Positions 7,470 through 14,697 of a stretch of 14,757 nucleotides of DNA are shown piece by piece (position 1 is the first letter of the stretch; the number at the start of each line of letters is the position of its first letter). Source of the stretch: Clostridia bacterium (lineage in GTDB: Bacteria > Bacillota_A > Clostridia > Lachnospirales > Lachnospiraceae); assembly GCA_012515365.1 (NCBI GenBank), contig JAAYYM010000057.1:1-14757 (forward strand), read 5' to 3'. The notes beneath the pieces were generated by a model. It ran no database searches. It was given only the letters and a program-made list of their open reading frames with translations, and was not told where the DNA came from. A program made the translations under genes and the position numbers.

Positions 7470-8356
7470 AACAAATTCTCCTTTTCCTCATCTGGGAAGA
7501 ACATCGTTCCAATACCGGTATTGGTAAAGAACTCAACAAGCAGCGTATGTGCCTTTCTTCCATCCAGAATATGAACACGGTTAACACCATTCTTGATTGC
7601 ATCTGTACAGTTATGAAGCTTCGGGAGCATACCGCCTCCGATGTATCCATTCTCAATCAACGCATCCACCTCACTGACAGTCAGGCGTGAAAGGAATGTG
7701 CTCTTGTCCTCGGGATCCTTATATACCCCTTCAATATCTGTCAAAAATGCAAGCTTATCTGCATTCATGGCTTTTGCTATCGCACATGCAGCATCATCTG
7801 CATTAATATTGTAGGTCTGAAACTGATCATCCAAACCAATTGGTGCTACGATCGGAAGGAAATCATTTTCTAAAAGATCCTCCAGTATTTTGGTATTTAC
7901 AGAGGAAATTTCACCAACAAATCCAATGTCTTTACCATCAGAATACTTTTTCTCTACTGTTAAGAGTCCTCCATCTTTGCCACTGATACCAACTGCATTC
8001 ACACCCAGCTCCTGTACCATGGAAACCAATGATTTATTTACTTTGCCAAGTACCATCTCTGCGATTTCCATTGTTTCTTCATCCGTCACGCGCAGACCAT
8101 TGATAAAAGAAGGTTCTTTACCGGCTTTTGCTACCCAGCGGCTGATTTCTTTTCCGCCACCATGTACGACAATAGGCTTAAAACCAACCAGCTTTAAAAG
8201 AGTCACATCCTTTATGACGTTCTTTTTCAGTTCTTCGTCCGTCATTGCACTTCCACCGTACTTTACCACGATTACCTTACGGTTAAACTTCTGTATATAA
8301 GGAAGTGCTTCAATCAGTACCTCCGCCTTTTGTAAATTCATATTCATTGCATCCAT
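7466..8356 (-). CDS. argB: Acetylglutamate kinase
   Basis: A 296-residue amino-acid kinase that phosphorylates N-acetyl-L-glutamate with ATP, the second step of arginine synthesis. The nucleotide-binding VVKYGGSAM (30-38) with Lys32, the VHGGG loop, [20 protein letters not shown] and the closing [12 protein letters not shown] segment are all present. There is an N-terminal helix (about 5-24, [17 protein letters not shown]) ahead of the kinase core. In known enzymes this helix and the C-terminal signature mark the hexameric, arginine-inhibited form that accompanies an ArgJ cyclic pathway, so feedback inhibition by arginine is likely here. The ATG at 8356 has AAGGAG eleven bases upstream. It follows argJ by 18 bases and overlaps argD by 4. 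Confidence 0.96.
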   Translation of the reverse strand: MDAMNMNLQKAEVLIEALPYIQKFNRKVIVVKYGGSAMTDEELKKNVIKDVTLLKLVGFKPIVVHGGGKEISRWVAKAGKEPSFINGLRVTDEETMEIAEMVLGKVNKSLVSMVQELGVNAVGISGKDGGLLTVEKKYSDGKDIGFVGEISSVNTKILEDLLENDFLPIVAPIGLDDQFQTYNINADDAACAIAKAMNADKLAFLTDIEGVYKDPEDKSTFLSRLTVSEVDALIENGYIGGGMLPKLHNCTDAIKNGVNRVHILDGRKAHTLLVEFFTNTGIGTMFFPDEEKENLL

Positions 8357-8374
8357 GTTTGTTTATTCTCCTTT

Positions 8375-9604
8375 TTAACTACGATAATCCGCATTGATCT
8401 TCACATAATCATAAGTCAGGTCACAACCCCATGCAGTGGCTGATTCCGTGCCTGTTAACAGATCGACTACTATAGTCACTTGTTTTGAGGATAAAATATC
8501 GACTGCTATTTTTTCATCATACCCTGTAGCAAGACCTGCGCTGTAGATTTTTAATGTCTGATTCTCATTTTGATAATAGAGATCCATTTGTTCCGGATCA
8601 AACTGTACTCCCGAATAACCAAGTGCACATAAGATACGACCCCAGTTTGAATCACGTCCAAAGATTGCTGCTTTTACTAAGGAAGAGGCTATCACTGATT
8701 TAGAAAGCTTCTTCGCCTGATCCTTTGTCTGCGCATTCAACACCTTCACTTCGATCATCGTAGTCGCGCCTTCTCCATCACCTGCCATCATTTTAGCTAA
8801 TGTGGTGTTTACATAATTCAATGCTTCTTTAAAGATTTCATAATCCTCATTTTCCTGATCAATAATCGGATTACCGGCAAGTCCATTGGCCATGATCAGC
8901 AATGTATCATTGGTAGAAGTATCTCCATCAACAGAAATCATATTGAAGGTATCTTCTACATTTTCACTCAATGCTTTTTGTAACAATTCTTTTGAGATAA
9001 CAGCATCTGTTGTTAGATATCCTAACATCGTGCACATATTTGGATGTATCATGCCTGATCCCTTACACATAGCGCCCAGTGTTACTGTTTTTCCTCCGAT
9101 TTCAAATGTAACAGCTGCCTCCTTTGAAATCGTATCTGTTGTCATGATTGACTTTGCAGCTAAGAGTCCGTCTTCTTTTGATACTCCAAGTGTTTTAACC
9201 ATTTGATTAATACCACTTGTGATCTTATCCATTGGAAGCTGCATTCCGATGACGCCTGTAGAGCCGATAGCTACTGAATCATATGGAATATTCAAAAGCT
9301 CTGCTGCCACCTTGGCAGTCTGTTCACATGTATCCATACCTTCCTTGCTTGTACATGCATTTGCGATTCCGGCATTCACAACAACAGCATGCAGTACTGG
9401 TGATTCTTTCACTATTTTCATATCCCATTTTACAGGGGCTGCTTTTACAACATTAGTTGTAAAGGTAGCTGCCGCCACACATGGCGTTTCACTGTAAATC
9501 ATCGCCATATCATTGCGATTCTGATATTTGATGCCTGCTTGTGCACCGGTTGCCATAAATCCCTTTGCGGCGGTGATTCCGCCATCTATAATCTGAAAAC
9601 TCAT
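8375..9604 (-). CDS. argJ: Ornithine acetyltransferase / N-acetylglutamate synthase
   Basis: Transfers the acetyl group from N-acetylornithine to glutamate, releasing ornithine and regenerating acetylglutamate; bifunctional members also use acetyl-CoA. Encodes 409 residues from ATG 9604, chosen because GGGAAGG lies just upstream; an in-frame ATG at 9622 would add six residues spanning that site. Family marks are GGITAAKGF (7-15), STGVIGMQLPMDKI (115-128), KGSGMIHPNM (181-190) and TTDA (198-201). The protein should self-cleave before its catalytic Thr (Thr192) into alpha and beta chains. The residue before it is Cys191, where the textbook consensus ATML has Ala. The C-terminus, WGCDLTYDYVKINADYRS, is typical. 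It sits 45 bases after the GNAT gene and 18 before argB. Confidence 0.95.
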   Translation of the reverse strand: MSFQIIDGGITAAKGFMATGAQAGIKYQNRNDMAMIYSETPCVAAATFTTNVVKAAPVKWDMKIVKESPVLHAVVVNAGIANACTSKEGMDTCEQTAKVAAELLNIPYDSVAIGSTGVIGMQLPMDKITSGINQMVKTLGVSKEDGLLAAKSIMTTDTISKEAAVTFEIGGKTVTLGAMCKGSGMIHPNMCTMLGYLTTDAVISKELLQKALSENVEDTFNMISVDGDTSTNDTLLIMANGLAGNPIIDQENEDYEIFKEALNYVNTTLAKMMAGDGEGATTMIEVKVLNAQTKDQAKKLSKSVIASSLVKAAIFGRDSNWGRILCALGYSGVQFDPEQMDLYYQNENQTLKIYSAGLATGYDEKIAVDILSSKQVTIVVDLLTGTESATAWGCDLTYDYVKINADYRS

Positions 9605-9649
9605 CTTAATCCTTCCCTTCATGATATCATGTCACTTTATTTACGATAC

Positions 9650-10093
9650 CTATTCATTGAACTTTACAATATTTCCTTCATTCAAAACGAAATCATAATA
9701 ATTTAAGTCTTCTCGTTTGGTCCATCCGATTTCATTCCAAAATGCATTTCCTACATCGTTTTTCGTAAATGCAATCAGAGAAACTTTATTGATTTTCTCC
9801 CGATGTAATGCTTCCATTGCAAATACTACCATGGACTTTCCGATTCCTCTTCGACGGTACTCCGGATGCACACACACATGATAACAGCATCCTCTTCTTC
9901 CATCATGTCCGCATAAAATCGTTCCAACGATCTTTCCATCCTCTTCCGCTACTACACTGATCCCCGGATTTCGTTTCAAAAACACATCCACGCCATATCT
10001 GGAGTCATCAATACTGCGGAGTGCAAACCCTTGTATATGGGTCCACAGCTTAAATATTTGATCATAATCTTCGATCTTCATTGCTCTTATCAT
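9650..10093 (-). CDS. YpeA-like GNAT acetyltransferase inside the arg operon
   Basis: A 147-residue single-domain GNAT acetyltransferase. The acetyl-CoA pyrophosphate loop is VHPEYRRRGIGKSM (75-88, R-x-x-G-x-G type), followed by the alpha-3 helix. A beta-4 strand (HVCVHP) and the C-terminal NDVGNAFWNEIGW motif (112-124) are also visible. The N-terminal pattern IEDYDQIFKLW, the DD pair at 29-30 and GHDGRRG (62-68) resemble the YpeA family of small GNATs. The ATG at 10093 overlaps the argC stop by 4 bases; another ATG at 10081 is possible. The acetyl acceptor is unknown. Because the gene is translationally tied to argC and precedes argJ, a role in acetylglutamate supply (an ArgA-like priming step) is tempting, but no glutamate-site signature is recognised. 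Confidence 0.85.
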   Translation of the reverse strand: MIRAMKIEDYDQIFKLWTHIQGFALRSIDDSRYGVDVFLKRNPGISVVAEEDGKIVGTILCGHDGRRGCCYHVCVHPEYRRRGIGKSMVVFAMEALHREKINKVSLIAFTKNDVGNAFWNEIGWTKREDLNYYDFVLNEGNIVKFNE

Positions 10094-11037
10094 AAGTTCA
10101 ATCCCTTGCTTTCCTCACATCCAAGCTTAATATTCATACACTGAACAGCTGCTCCGGATGCCCCTTTACCTAAATTATCAAATTGCGAGGACATCACAAT
10201 TCTATCTTCATTTCCTGTTATATAGATTCTAAGACCATCCCATCCGGTACATGAAATGCCACTTAAAAATCCGCTGTTCTCGGCTTCTGCGCCATAAGGC
10301 ATAACCTTAATAAATGCTTCGTTTTGATAATACTGTGCAAAATAGTCTCGTAACTCTTTTGCTGTCATTTTCTGATTCATCAGATCTGTATATATAGGCA
10401 TTGACACTACCATTCCGCTATAATAATCAGCTACGATCGGAGAAAATAACGGCAGTCTGGTGATTCCTGTAACTGCTTTCATTTCCTTCAGATGCTTGTG
10501 TTCCTGTGATAGTGCGTATTCACGTGGTGCATCAAACTGCTGCTCACGATTCTCATCCTCATACTGTGCGATCATTTTTTTTCCGCCACCACTGTATCCG
10601 GTAATCGAAAATGCGCCGACCGGATAATCCGGATTTAAGATTTTTCCTGCAATCACCGGATATAAAACTGAAATCAAACCGGTGGCATGGCATCCGGGAA
10701 CAGCAATTCTCTTTCCCTTTGCAATATGGTCTCGGTGTTCCTTTGAAAGCTCTGCAAACCCATAAGCCCATTCAGGATCTGTACGATGTGCAGTCGAAGT
10801 GTCAATGATACAAGTTTCTTCATTCTCAGCCAGTGCCACTGCTTCACGTGCTGCAGCATCCGGCAGACATAAAAATGTAATATCAGACGCATTAATCAGC
10901 TTTTTGATTTCTACAGGATCTTTTCTTAATTCAGGATCTATTTTTAATAATTCTATATCATCTCTATTCTCAAAACGTTCGTTGATTCTTAATCCGGTCG
11001 TTCCTTCACTACCGTCAATAAATACTTTTTTCTTCAT
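10090..11037 (-). CDS. argC: N-acetyl-gamma-glutamyl-phosphate reductase, type 2
   Basis: Reduces N-acetylglutamyl phosphate to the semialdehyde with NADPH. Encodes 315 residues from ATG 11037, preceded by GGAGGG at 7 bases; a TTG at 11052 lies upstream in frame but overlaps that site. The N-terminus KVFIDGSEGTTGLRI (4-18), TFLCLPDAAAREAV (54-67), DTSTAHR (79-85) and the active-site PGCHATG with Cys116 identify the shorter type 2 AGPR family, better known from Pseudomonas and Rhizobium, rather than the roughly 345-residue type 1 enzyme. The catalytic Cys is intact. It is the first gene of the arginine operon and is controlled from the ArgR-like operator region 11125-11163. Confidence 0.95.
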   Translation of the reverse strand: MKKKVFIDGSEGTTGLRINERFENRDDIELLKIDPELRKDPVEIKKLINASDITFLCLPDAAAREAVALAENEETCIIDTSTAHRTDPEWAYGFAELSKEHRDHIAKGKRIAVPGCHATGLISVLYPVIAGKILNPDYPVGAFSITGYSGGGKKMIAQYEDENREQQFDAPREYALSQEHKHLKEMKAVTGITRLPLFSPIVADYYSGMVVSMPIYTDLMNQKMTAKELRDYFAQYYQNEAFIKVMPYGAEAENSGFLSGISCTGWDGLRIYITGNEDRIVMSSQFDNLGKGASGAAVQCMNIKLGCEESKGLNL

Positions 11038-11124
11038 ATTGAATCCCTCCAAGTAAAAGTTACCTTATATATTCTATCAGAAAACACTCAAAACATAAAC
11101 CTCAAATGTGTCTGATTTGATATG

Positions 11125-11163
11125 ATTGCATAATTATACATCCGCAATGTATATTATGCAAGT
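11125..11163 (-). promoter_or_regulatory. Tandem ARG boxes over the argC promoter
   Basis: Two 18-base sites, 11125-11142 and 11146-11163, are separated by the 3 bases CGC. This is the spacing typical of ArgR/AhrC operators, with centres about 21 bases apart. The core of the first, TGCATAATTATACA, matches 12 of 14 positions of the TGAATwwwwATTCA consensus. The second, AATGTATATTATGCA, is a weaker match with a register shift of one. Together they cover both the -10 and -35 of the argC promoter, so arginine-loaded ArgR would block RNA polymerase. No argR gene is in the window. Confidence 0.65.
11133..11161 (-). promoter_or_regulatory. argC operon promoter
   Basis: On the minus strand, TTGCAT (11161-11156) is followed after exactly 17 bases by a perfect TATAAT (11138-11133). 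The start of transcription would lie near 11125, leaving a leader of about 88 bases before ATG 11037. The -35 is a partial match (TTG plus three deviations), but the spacing and position inside the operator make this the best promoter candidate. Confidence 0.65.
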
Positions 11164-11283
11164 AAAAATTTATTTTTTATTCTGCATATTCATTGATAAA
11201 TTTGATTTTTTCATTTTTAATCTATGTTTAATCATTATTTATGTATGTTTAGTCATTCTTCGTATGTTTGCTGCATATTTTCA

Positions 11284-11327
11284 TATGAAATGCATAAATT
11301 TTCATTTTTCATGCATTTCATACTTGC
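11284..11327 (+). promoter_or_regulatory. Probable ARG-box operator with inverted repeat, argG side
   Basis: The core TGCATAAATTTTCA (11291-11304) matches 12 of 14 positions of the ARG-box consensus. A second TGCAT half-site begins exactly 21 bases later (11312), giving the same tandem layout as on the argC side (11289-11306 and 11310-11327 with a 3-base gap); its right half is degenerate. The second site reaches the argG -35. The region also contains a perfect 12-base inverted repeat, TATGAAATGCAT at 11284-11295 and its complement at 11311-11322, with a 15-base spacer. ArgR is the likely ligand, though another dimeric regulator could use the inverted repeat. Confidence 0.5.
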
Positions 11328-11352
11328 ATTCTTAGATATGATGATGTATATT
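11324..11352 (+). promoter_or_regulatory. argG promoter
   Basis: TTGCAT (11324-11329) and TATATT (11347-11352) are separated by 17 bases, the same -35 hexamer and spacing as the divergent argC promoter. Transcription would start near 11359, giving a leader of about 60 bases that ends in the AAAGGAGG site before the argG ATG. No terminator-like or T-box-like structure was seen in that leader. Confidence 0.6.
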
Positions 11353-11419
11353 GTTCTTACACGATTTTAAAAATAGAAGTTACATTCACAAATAGGAATC
11401 AAATAAAGGAGGTTTCATT

Positions 11420-12646
11420 ATGAAAGAAAAAGTTATTCTTGCTTATTCAGGCGGGCTTGATACAACAGCGATCATTCCATGGCTGAAAGAAAATTATGAT
11501 TATGAGGTAATCTGTGTGTGCGTAGATGTCGGACAGGAAAGTGAGCTGACCGGTCTTGATGAAAGAGCTAAATTATCTGGTGCTTCTAAATTATATATAG
11601 AAGATCTCGTTGATGAATTCTGTGATGAATATGTCGTTCCATGTGTTCAGGCAAATGCTGTTTATGAAAACAAATATCTGTTAGGAACATCCATGGCACG
11701 TCCTGTCATTGCAAAACGTCTTGTAGAAATTGCAAGAAAAGAAGGCGCATCTGCTATCTGTCATGGTGCTACCGGAAAAGGAAATGATCAGGTTCGTTTT
11801 GAGTTAGGAATCAAAGCACTTGCACCGGATTTAAAGATCATCGCTCCATGGAGACTCAATGAGACTTGGGGTATGAGCTCTCGTGAAGAAGAAATCGAGT
11901 ATTGCAAGGCACATGGTATTGATCTTCCATTCTCAGTAGATAACAGCTACAGCCGTGACCGCAACCTATGGCACATCAGCCATGAAGGTCTGGAATTAGA
12001 GGATCCTGCATGCGCACCAAACTACGATCATTTACTTGTACTTGGTGTAACACCTGAAAAAGCTCCTGATGAAGGTGAATTCATCACAATGACATTTGAA
12101 CAAGGTGTTCCAAAAACATTAAACGGAAAATCCATGAAGGTTTCTGAGATTATCAAAGAATTAAACAAATTAGGCGGAAAGCATGGAATCGGTATCATCG
12201 ATATCGTAGAAAACCGTGTTGTAGGTATGAAATCTCGTGGTGTATACGAAACACCAGGCGGAACCATCCTGATGGAAGCACATCAACAGCTTGAAGAGCT
12301 GATCCTTGACCGTGCTACCACTACAGTAAAGAAAGAAATGGCTAATAAATTTGCTGACATCGTATATGAAGGAAAATGGTTCACTCCATTACGTGAAGCA
12401 GTGCAGGCATTCATTGAATCAACACAAAAATATGTAACAGGTGAAGTTAAGTTCAGACTTTACAAAGGTAATATCATCAAGGCCGGTACTACATCACCAT
12501 ACTCACTCTACAGTGAGTCTCTGGCTTCCTTTACAACAGGAGATCTATATGACCATCATGATGCTGAAGGCTTCATCAATCTGTTTGGTCTTCCATTAAA
12601 AGTACGTGCTATGAAAATGGCTGAAGTAGAAAAAAATAAAAAGTAG
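11420..12646 (+). CDS. argG: Argininosuccinate synthase
   Basis: A 408-residue cytoplasmic enzyme that joins citrulline and aspartate using ATP, giving argininosuccinate, AMP and pyrophosphate. The ATP-PPase loop [10 protein letters not shown] (8-17) is present, with Thr16 where Ser is common. Also seen are [27 protein letters not shown] (aspartate and citrulline contact region), the NLWHISHEG motif, LEDPACAP and ETPGGTIL. Length and order match the standard family. A strong AAAGGAGG precedes the ATG by 7 bases. It is transcribed divergently from the argC operon, and both share the ARG-box region. The partner argH (lyase) and argF (carbamoyltransferase) must be elsewhere. The start is secure because the family begins at this Met-Lys-x-Lys-Val. 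Confidence 0.97.
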   Translation: MKEKVILAYSGGLDTTAIIPWLKENYDYEVICVCVDVGQESELTGLDERAKLSGASKLYIEDLVDEFCDEYVVPCVQANAVYENKYLLGTSMARPVIAKRLVEIARKEGASAICHGATGKGNDQVRFELGIKALAPDLKIIAPWRLNETWGMSSREEEIEYCKAHGIDLPFSVDNSYSRDRNLWHISHEGLELEDPACAPNYDHLLVLGVTPEKAPDEGEFITMTFEQGVPKTLNGKSMKVSEIIKELNKLGGKHGIGIIDIVENRVVGMKSRGVYETPGGTILMEAHQQLEELILDRATTTVKKEMANKFADIVYEGKWFTPLREAVQAFIESTQKYVTGEVKFRLYKGNIIKAGTTSPYSLYSESLASFTTGDLYDHHDAEGFINLFGLPLKVRAMKMAEVEKNKK

Positions 12647-12659
12647 ATCTATTTAATAA

Positions 12660-12695
12660 CAGGTGATGTCGTTTCTAAAAAGATGACATCACCTG
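12660..12695 (+). other. Strong RNA hairpin after argG, lacking a U-tract
   Basis: CAGGTGATGTC (12660-12670) pairs perfectly with 12685-12695. In plus-strand RNA four further pairs form inward (G-U, U-A, U-G, U-A), giving a 15-pair stem with a 6-base loop CTAAAA (12675-12680). On the opposite strand the two G-U pairs would be A-C mismatches, so the structure fits a plus-strand transcript. No run of T follows on either strand, so it is unlikely to be an ordinary intrinsic terminator. It may protect the argG mRNA 3' end or partly uncouple the next genes. Confidence 0.7.
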
Positions 12696-12723
12696 AAGTA
12701 TTGGCAGGAGGAGGTTCTGTTGA

Positions 12724-13023
12724 ATGAATGTTGTCATACTTGTTATTTCAATTCTGATAGTTCTGTTGAATGTGTCCGGCTTCATAATCATGGGAATCGA
12801 TAAGGCAAAGGCAAAGCGAAAAGTCTGGCGTATTCCGGAATCAACTCTTTTTTCTATCGCACTCGTAGGCGGAAGTCTGGGCGTCCTGATCGGAATGTAT
12901 GTATTCAGACACAAAACAAAACATAAGTCATTTGTAATCGGAGTTCCGGTTATTTTTGCAATTCATCTTACTTTAGCTTTATTTTTTGTTTTTTTCTCAC
13001 CTTTTACCATACGGTTTATGTAA
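12724..13023 (+). CDS. DUF1294 small membrane protein
   Basis: A 99-residue protein with three hydrophobic segments (about 2-25, 43-62 and 71-93). The family signature of DUF1294 is clear: IMGIDKAKAKRKVWRIPE (22-39), LFSIALVGGSLGVLIGMY (42-59), then FRHKTKHKSF (61-70), a basic motif between membrane segments. Its biochemical role is unknown. The ATG has AGGAGGAGG nine bases upstream. It lies 77 bases after argG, with the hairpin at 12660-12695 between them, and 28 bases before the LytTR gene, with which it is probably co-transcribed. Confidence 0.9.
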   Translation: MNVVILVISILIVLLNVSGFIIMGIDKAKAKRKVWRIPESTLFSIALVGGSLGVLIGMYVFRHKTKHKSFVIGVPVIFAIHLTLALFFVFFSPFTIRFM

Positions 13024-13051
13024 GAATTCGTAATCAGGAGGAGACTTTACC

Positions 13052-13783
13052 ATGGTGCTTTATGTAGCAATATGTAATGATTCAATTGCCGACAGGAAAC
13101 AATTGGAACGACAGTTTTCAAGAGAAAAAGAGCGACGTCTTCCCGATCCCGTGCTGTATATTGATTCTTTTGGAAGCAAAGAAGCATTGACTGATACTCC
13201 TGTCAAATATGATCTCATTCTGTTAGAGCACTCTGCTGCCACAGATCAGGAAACCCTTGGGGGAAAAGAAACCGCATTTGCAGAACATCTGCGTCAGGTA
13301 GGCATAGCCGCGCCTCTTTTTCTGACCTCTGCTGCATATGATACATCCGATTCTATTTTAAGATCTGACTCTCTATTACATCTCAAATTGCCTCTTTCGA
13401 ATGAACAGATTAAAGAACTGATTAATGTTTCTATAGATTATCATCAACACAAAAGACCTCTTATGGAAATTCGCAATGAAAAAATAACACATTATATTGA
13501 TTGTGCAGACATTATCTATGCCTTGGAAGATCACCATCTGACCAAGATTTATCTGACTAAGGACCGTTCTGTTTCTCTGCTTGGAACAATTGAAGACTTT
13601 GCACGCATGGTTCCGGAACCGGATTATTTTGGTTTTGCCGGTAAACATGGCGTCATAAATCTAAAGCGCGCTGTTTCTAAAAAAACAAACGCCTTTATTA
13701 TGGAAAATAAAGACGTTGTACATTTTAGTTTCTTACAATATGCTGATTTACTGCCTCGATGGAAGAAATTCAAAAATCAATGA
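13052..13783 (+). CDS. LytTR-family regulator with Glu at the phospho-acceptor site
   Basis: A 243-residue AgrA/LytR-like protein. The N-terminal half (1-120) is receiver-like: VAICNDSIADRKQL (5-18, usually CDD, here CND with Asp10), YDLILLEHS (53-61) and FLTSA (90-94, Thr92/Ser93 site), then Lys112 in LKLP. The residue expected to be phosphorylated is Glu59 instead of Asp. The C-terminal half (about 135-240) is a LytTR DNA-binding domain, with YIDCADIIYALEDHHLTKIYL, LLGTIEDF and FGFAGKHGVINLKRA. No histidine kinase gene adjoins it. The ATG at 13052 follows AGGAGGAG. A weakly conserved loop (residues 60-80) replaces the usual IxMPxxxG turn after the phospho-site. It may act without phosphorylation. 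Targets are unknown; autoregulation is common in this family. Confidence 0.88.
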   Translation: MVLYVAICNDSIADRKQLERQFSREKERRLPDPVLYIDSFGSKEALTDTPVKYDLILLEHSAATDQETLGGKETAFAEHLRQVGIAAPLFLTSAAYDTSDSILRSDSLLHLKLPLSNEQIKELINVSIDYHQHKRPLMEIRNEKITHYIDCADIIYALEDHHLTKIYLTKDRSVSLLGTIEDFARMVPEPDYFGFAGKHGVINLKRAVSKKTNAFIMENKDVVHFSFLQYADLLPRWKKFKNQ

Positions 13784-13812
13784 TTCATATCACCATCAAA
13801 TTAGCCCTCGCG

Positions 13813-14697
13813 TTAAATCGTTACGATAATTCCACCGTTTCCGGCATAAAGAGAGCTGATACCTGCGGTATCCAGAATGCATACTTCCTTCACCTTGATT
13901 AACTTAAGCAGTTCATCTTTTACCATGACTGCGCGTTCTTTACAATTGCAGTGAGCAATTGCAAGTCTCTTACTCTCTGTATCCTTTGTATTTTTCTGAA
14001 TAATCTGTACCATTTTTGTAAGTGCTTTATTGATTCCACGTGCATAGCTAAGCTGTTGGATTTCACCTTCATCCGTAGAGCCCATGATAGGCTTAATGTT
14101 CAATGTCGTTGCAACCATTGCCTTTACACCGGTCAGTCTTCCGTTTTTTCTCAAATGTTCTAGTGTCTCAAGAACAAAGTAAGTACACATCTCATCAATA
14201 AACTTTTCAACAGTTCTGACTACCTGCTTAAAATTCATGCCTGCTTCGATACAGTCTACGATTTTCAATGCAATCTGAGTCTCTCCACAGGATGCAGATT
14301 TAGAGTCAAATATGTGAATGTTCTTTTCCGTTTCATGCTCCTCTGCATATAAATCTTTTGCCAGATTTGCACTTCCATACGAGCCGGATAATTTGCTTGA
14401 TAACGTAATCACAAAAATATTTTCTGCCGGACCTTCCATTGCTTTCATATAGAAATCAGGTGCCGGACATGATGATTTTGGTGATTGCGGATATGCTGCC
14501 ACCTTTTTTAGAAAATCCGCCTGATCAAACTGATCATCATCTTCGATCCGCTCCTCTCCTATTTCTATTGAAAGAGGAACATGCATAAAATGTGAATCAT
14601 TTTTCAATTTCTCAGGTAATTCACCACAGCTATCCAAAATAATCTTATACTCATCAACCAACGTTGTCTCTCCCGAAAAAGCTTCCTTTTCCATCAT
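13813..14697 (-). CDS. DegV-family fatty-acid-binding protein (FakB-like)
   Basis: A 294-residue DegV protein. Members bind a fatty acid in a buried pocket, and FakB proteins present it to the kinase FakA for phosphorylation and entry into phospholipid synthesis. Family marks are IILDSCGELPEKL (19-31), SSCPAPDFY (75-83), VITLSSKLSGSYGSANLA (96-113), IHIFDSKSASCGETQIAL (127-144), LRKNGRLTG and the C-terminal SSLYAGNGGIIVTI. An extra 16 residues or so precede the usual DegV start, and no in-frame start closer to the domain was found. Two adjacent ATGs (14697, 14694) follow AAAGGA. It is convergent with the LytTR gene; the 29-base gap contains no obvious terminator. No fakA-like (DAK-domain) gene is nearby. 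Confidence 0.93.
   Translation of the reverse strand: MMEKEAFSGETTLVDEYKIILDSCGELPEKLKNDSHFMHVPLSIEIGEERIEDDDQFDQADFLKKVAAYPQSPKSSCPAPDFYMKAMEGPAENIFVITLSSKLSGSYGSANLAKDLYAEEHETEKNIHIFDSKSASCGETQIALKIVDCIEAGMNFKQVVRTVEKFIDEMCTYFVLETLEHLRKNGRLTGVKAMVATTLNIKPIMGSTDEGEIQQLSYARGINKALTKMVQIIQKNTKDTESKRLAIAHCNCKERAVMVKDELLKLIKVKEVCILDTAGISSLYAGNGGIIVTI

Noticed and set aside
9605..9622. Upstream ATG 9622 for argJ
   Set aside because: The six added residues are encoded by the ribosome binding site itself, and ATG 9604 is correctly spaced behind GGGAAGG.
10038..11052. Upstream in-frame start for argC at TTG 11052
   Set aside because: It overlaps the GGAGGG ribosome binding site, which is ideally spaced for ATG 11037; the type 2 family also begins at MKKKVFIDG.
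11076..11120. Alternative RNA stems in the argC leader (TCAAAT/ATTTGA against ATCAGA/TCTGAT)
   Set aside because: Each stem is only 6 pairs and AT-rich, with no terminator or coding leader peptide, so an attenuator is not supported.
12660..12695. Intrinsic terminator for argG
   Set aside because: The stem is strong, but no T-run follows on either strand, so it is reported only as a hairpin.
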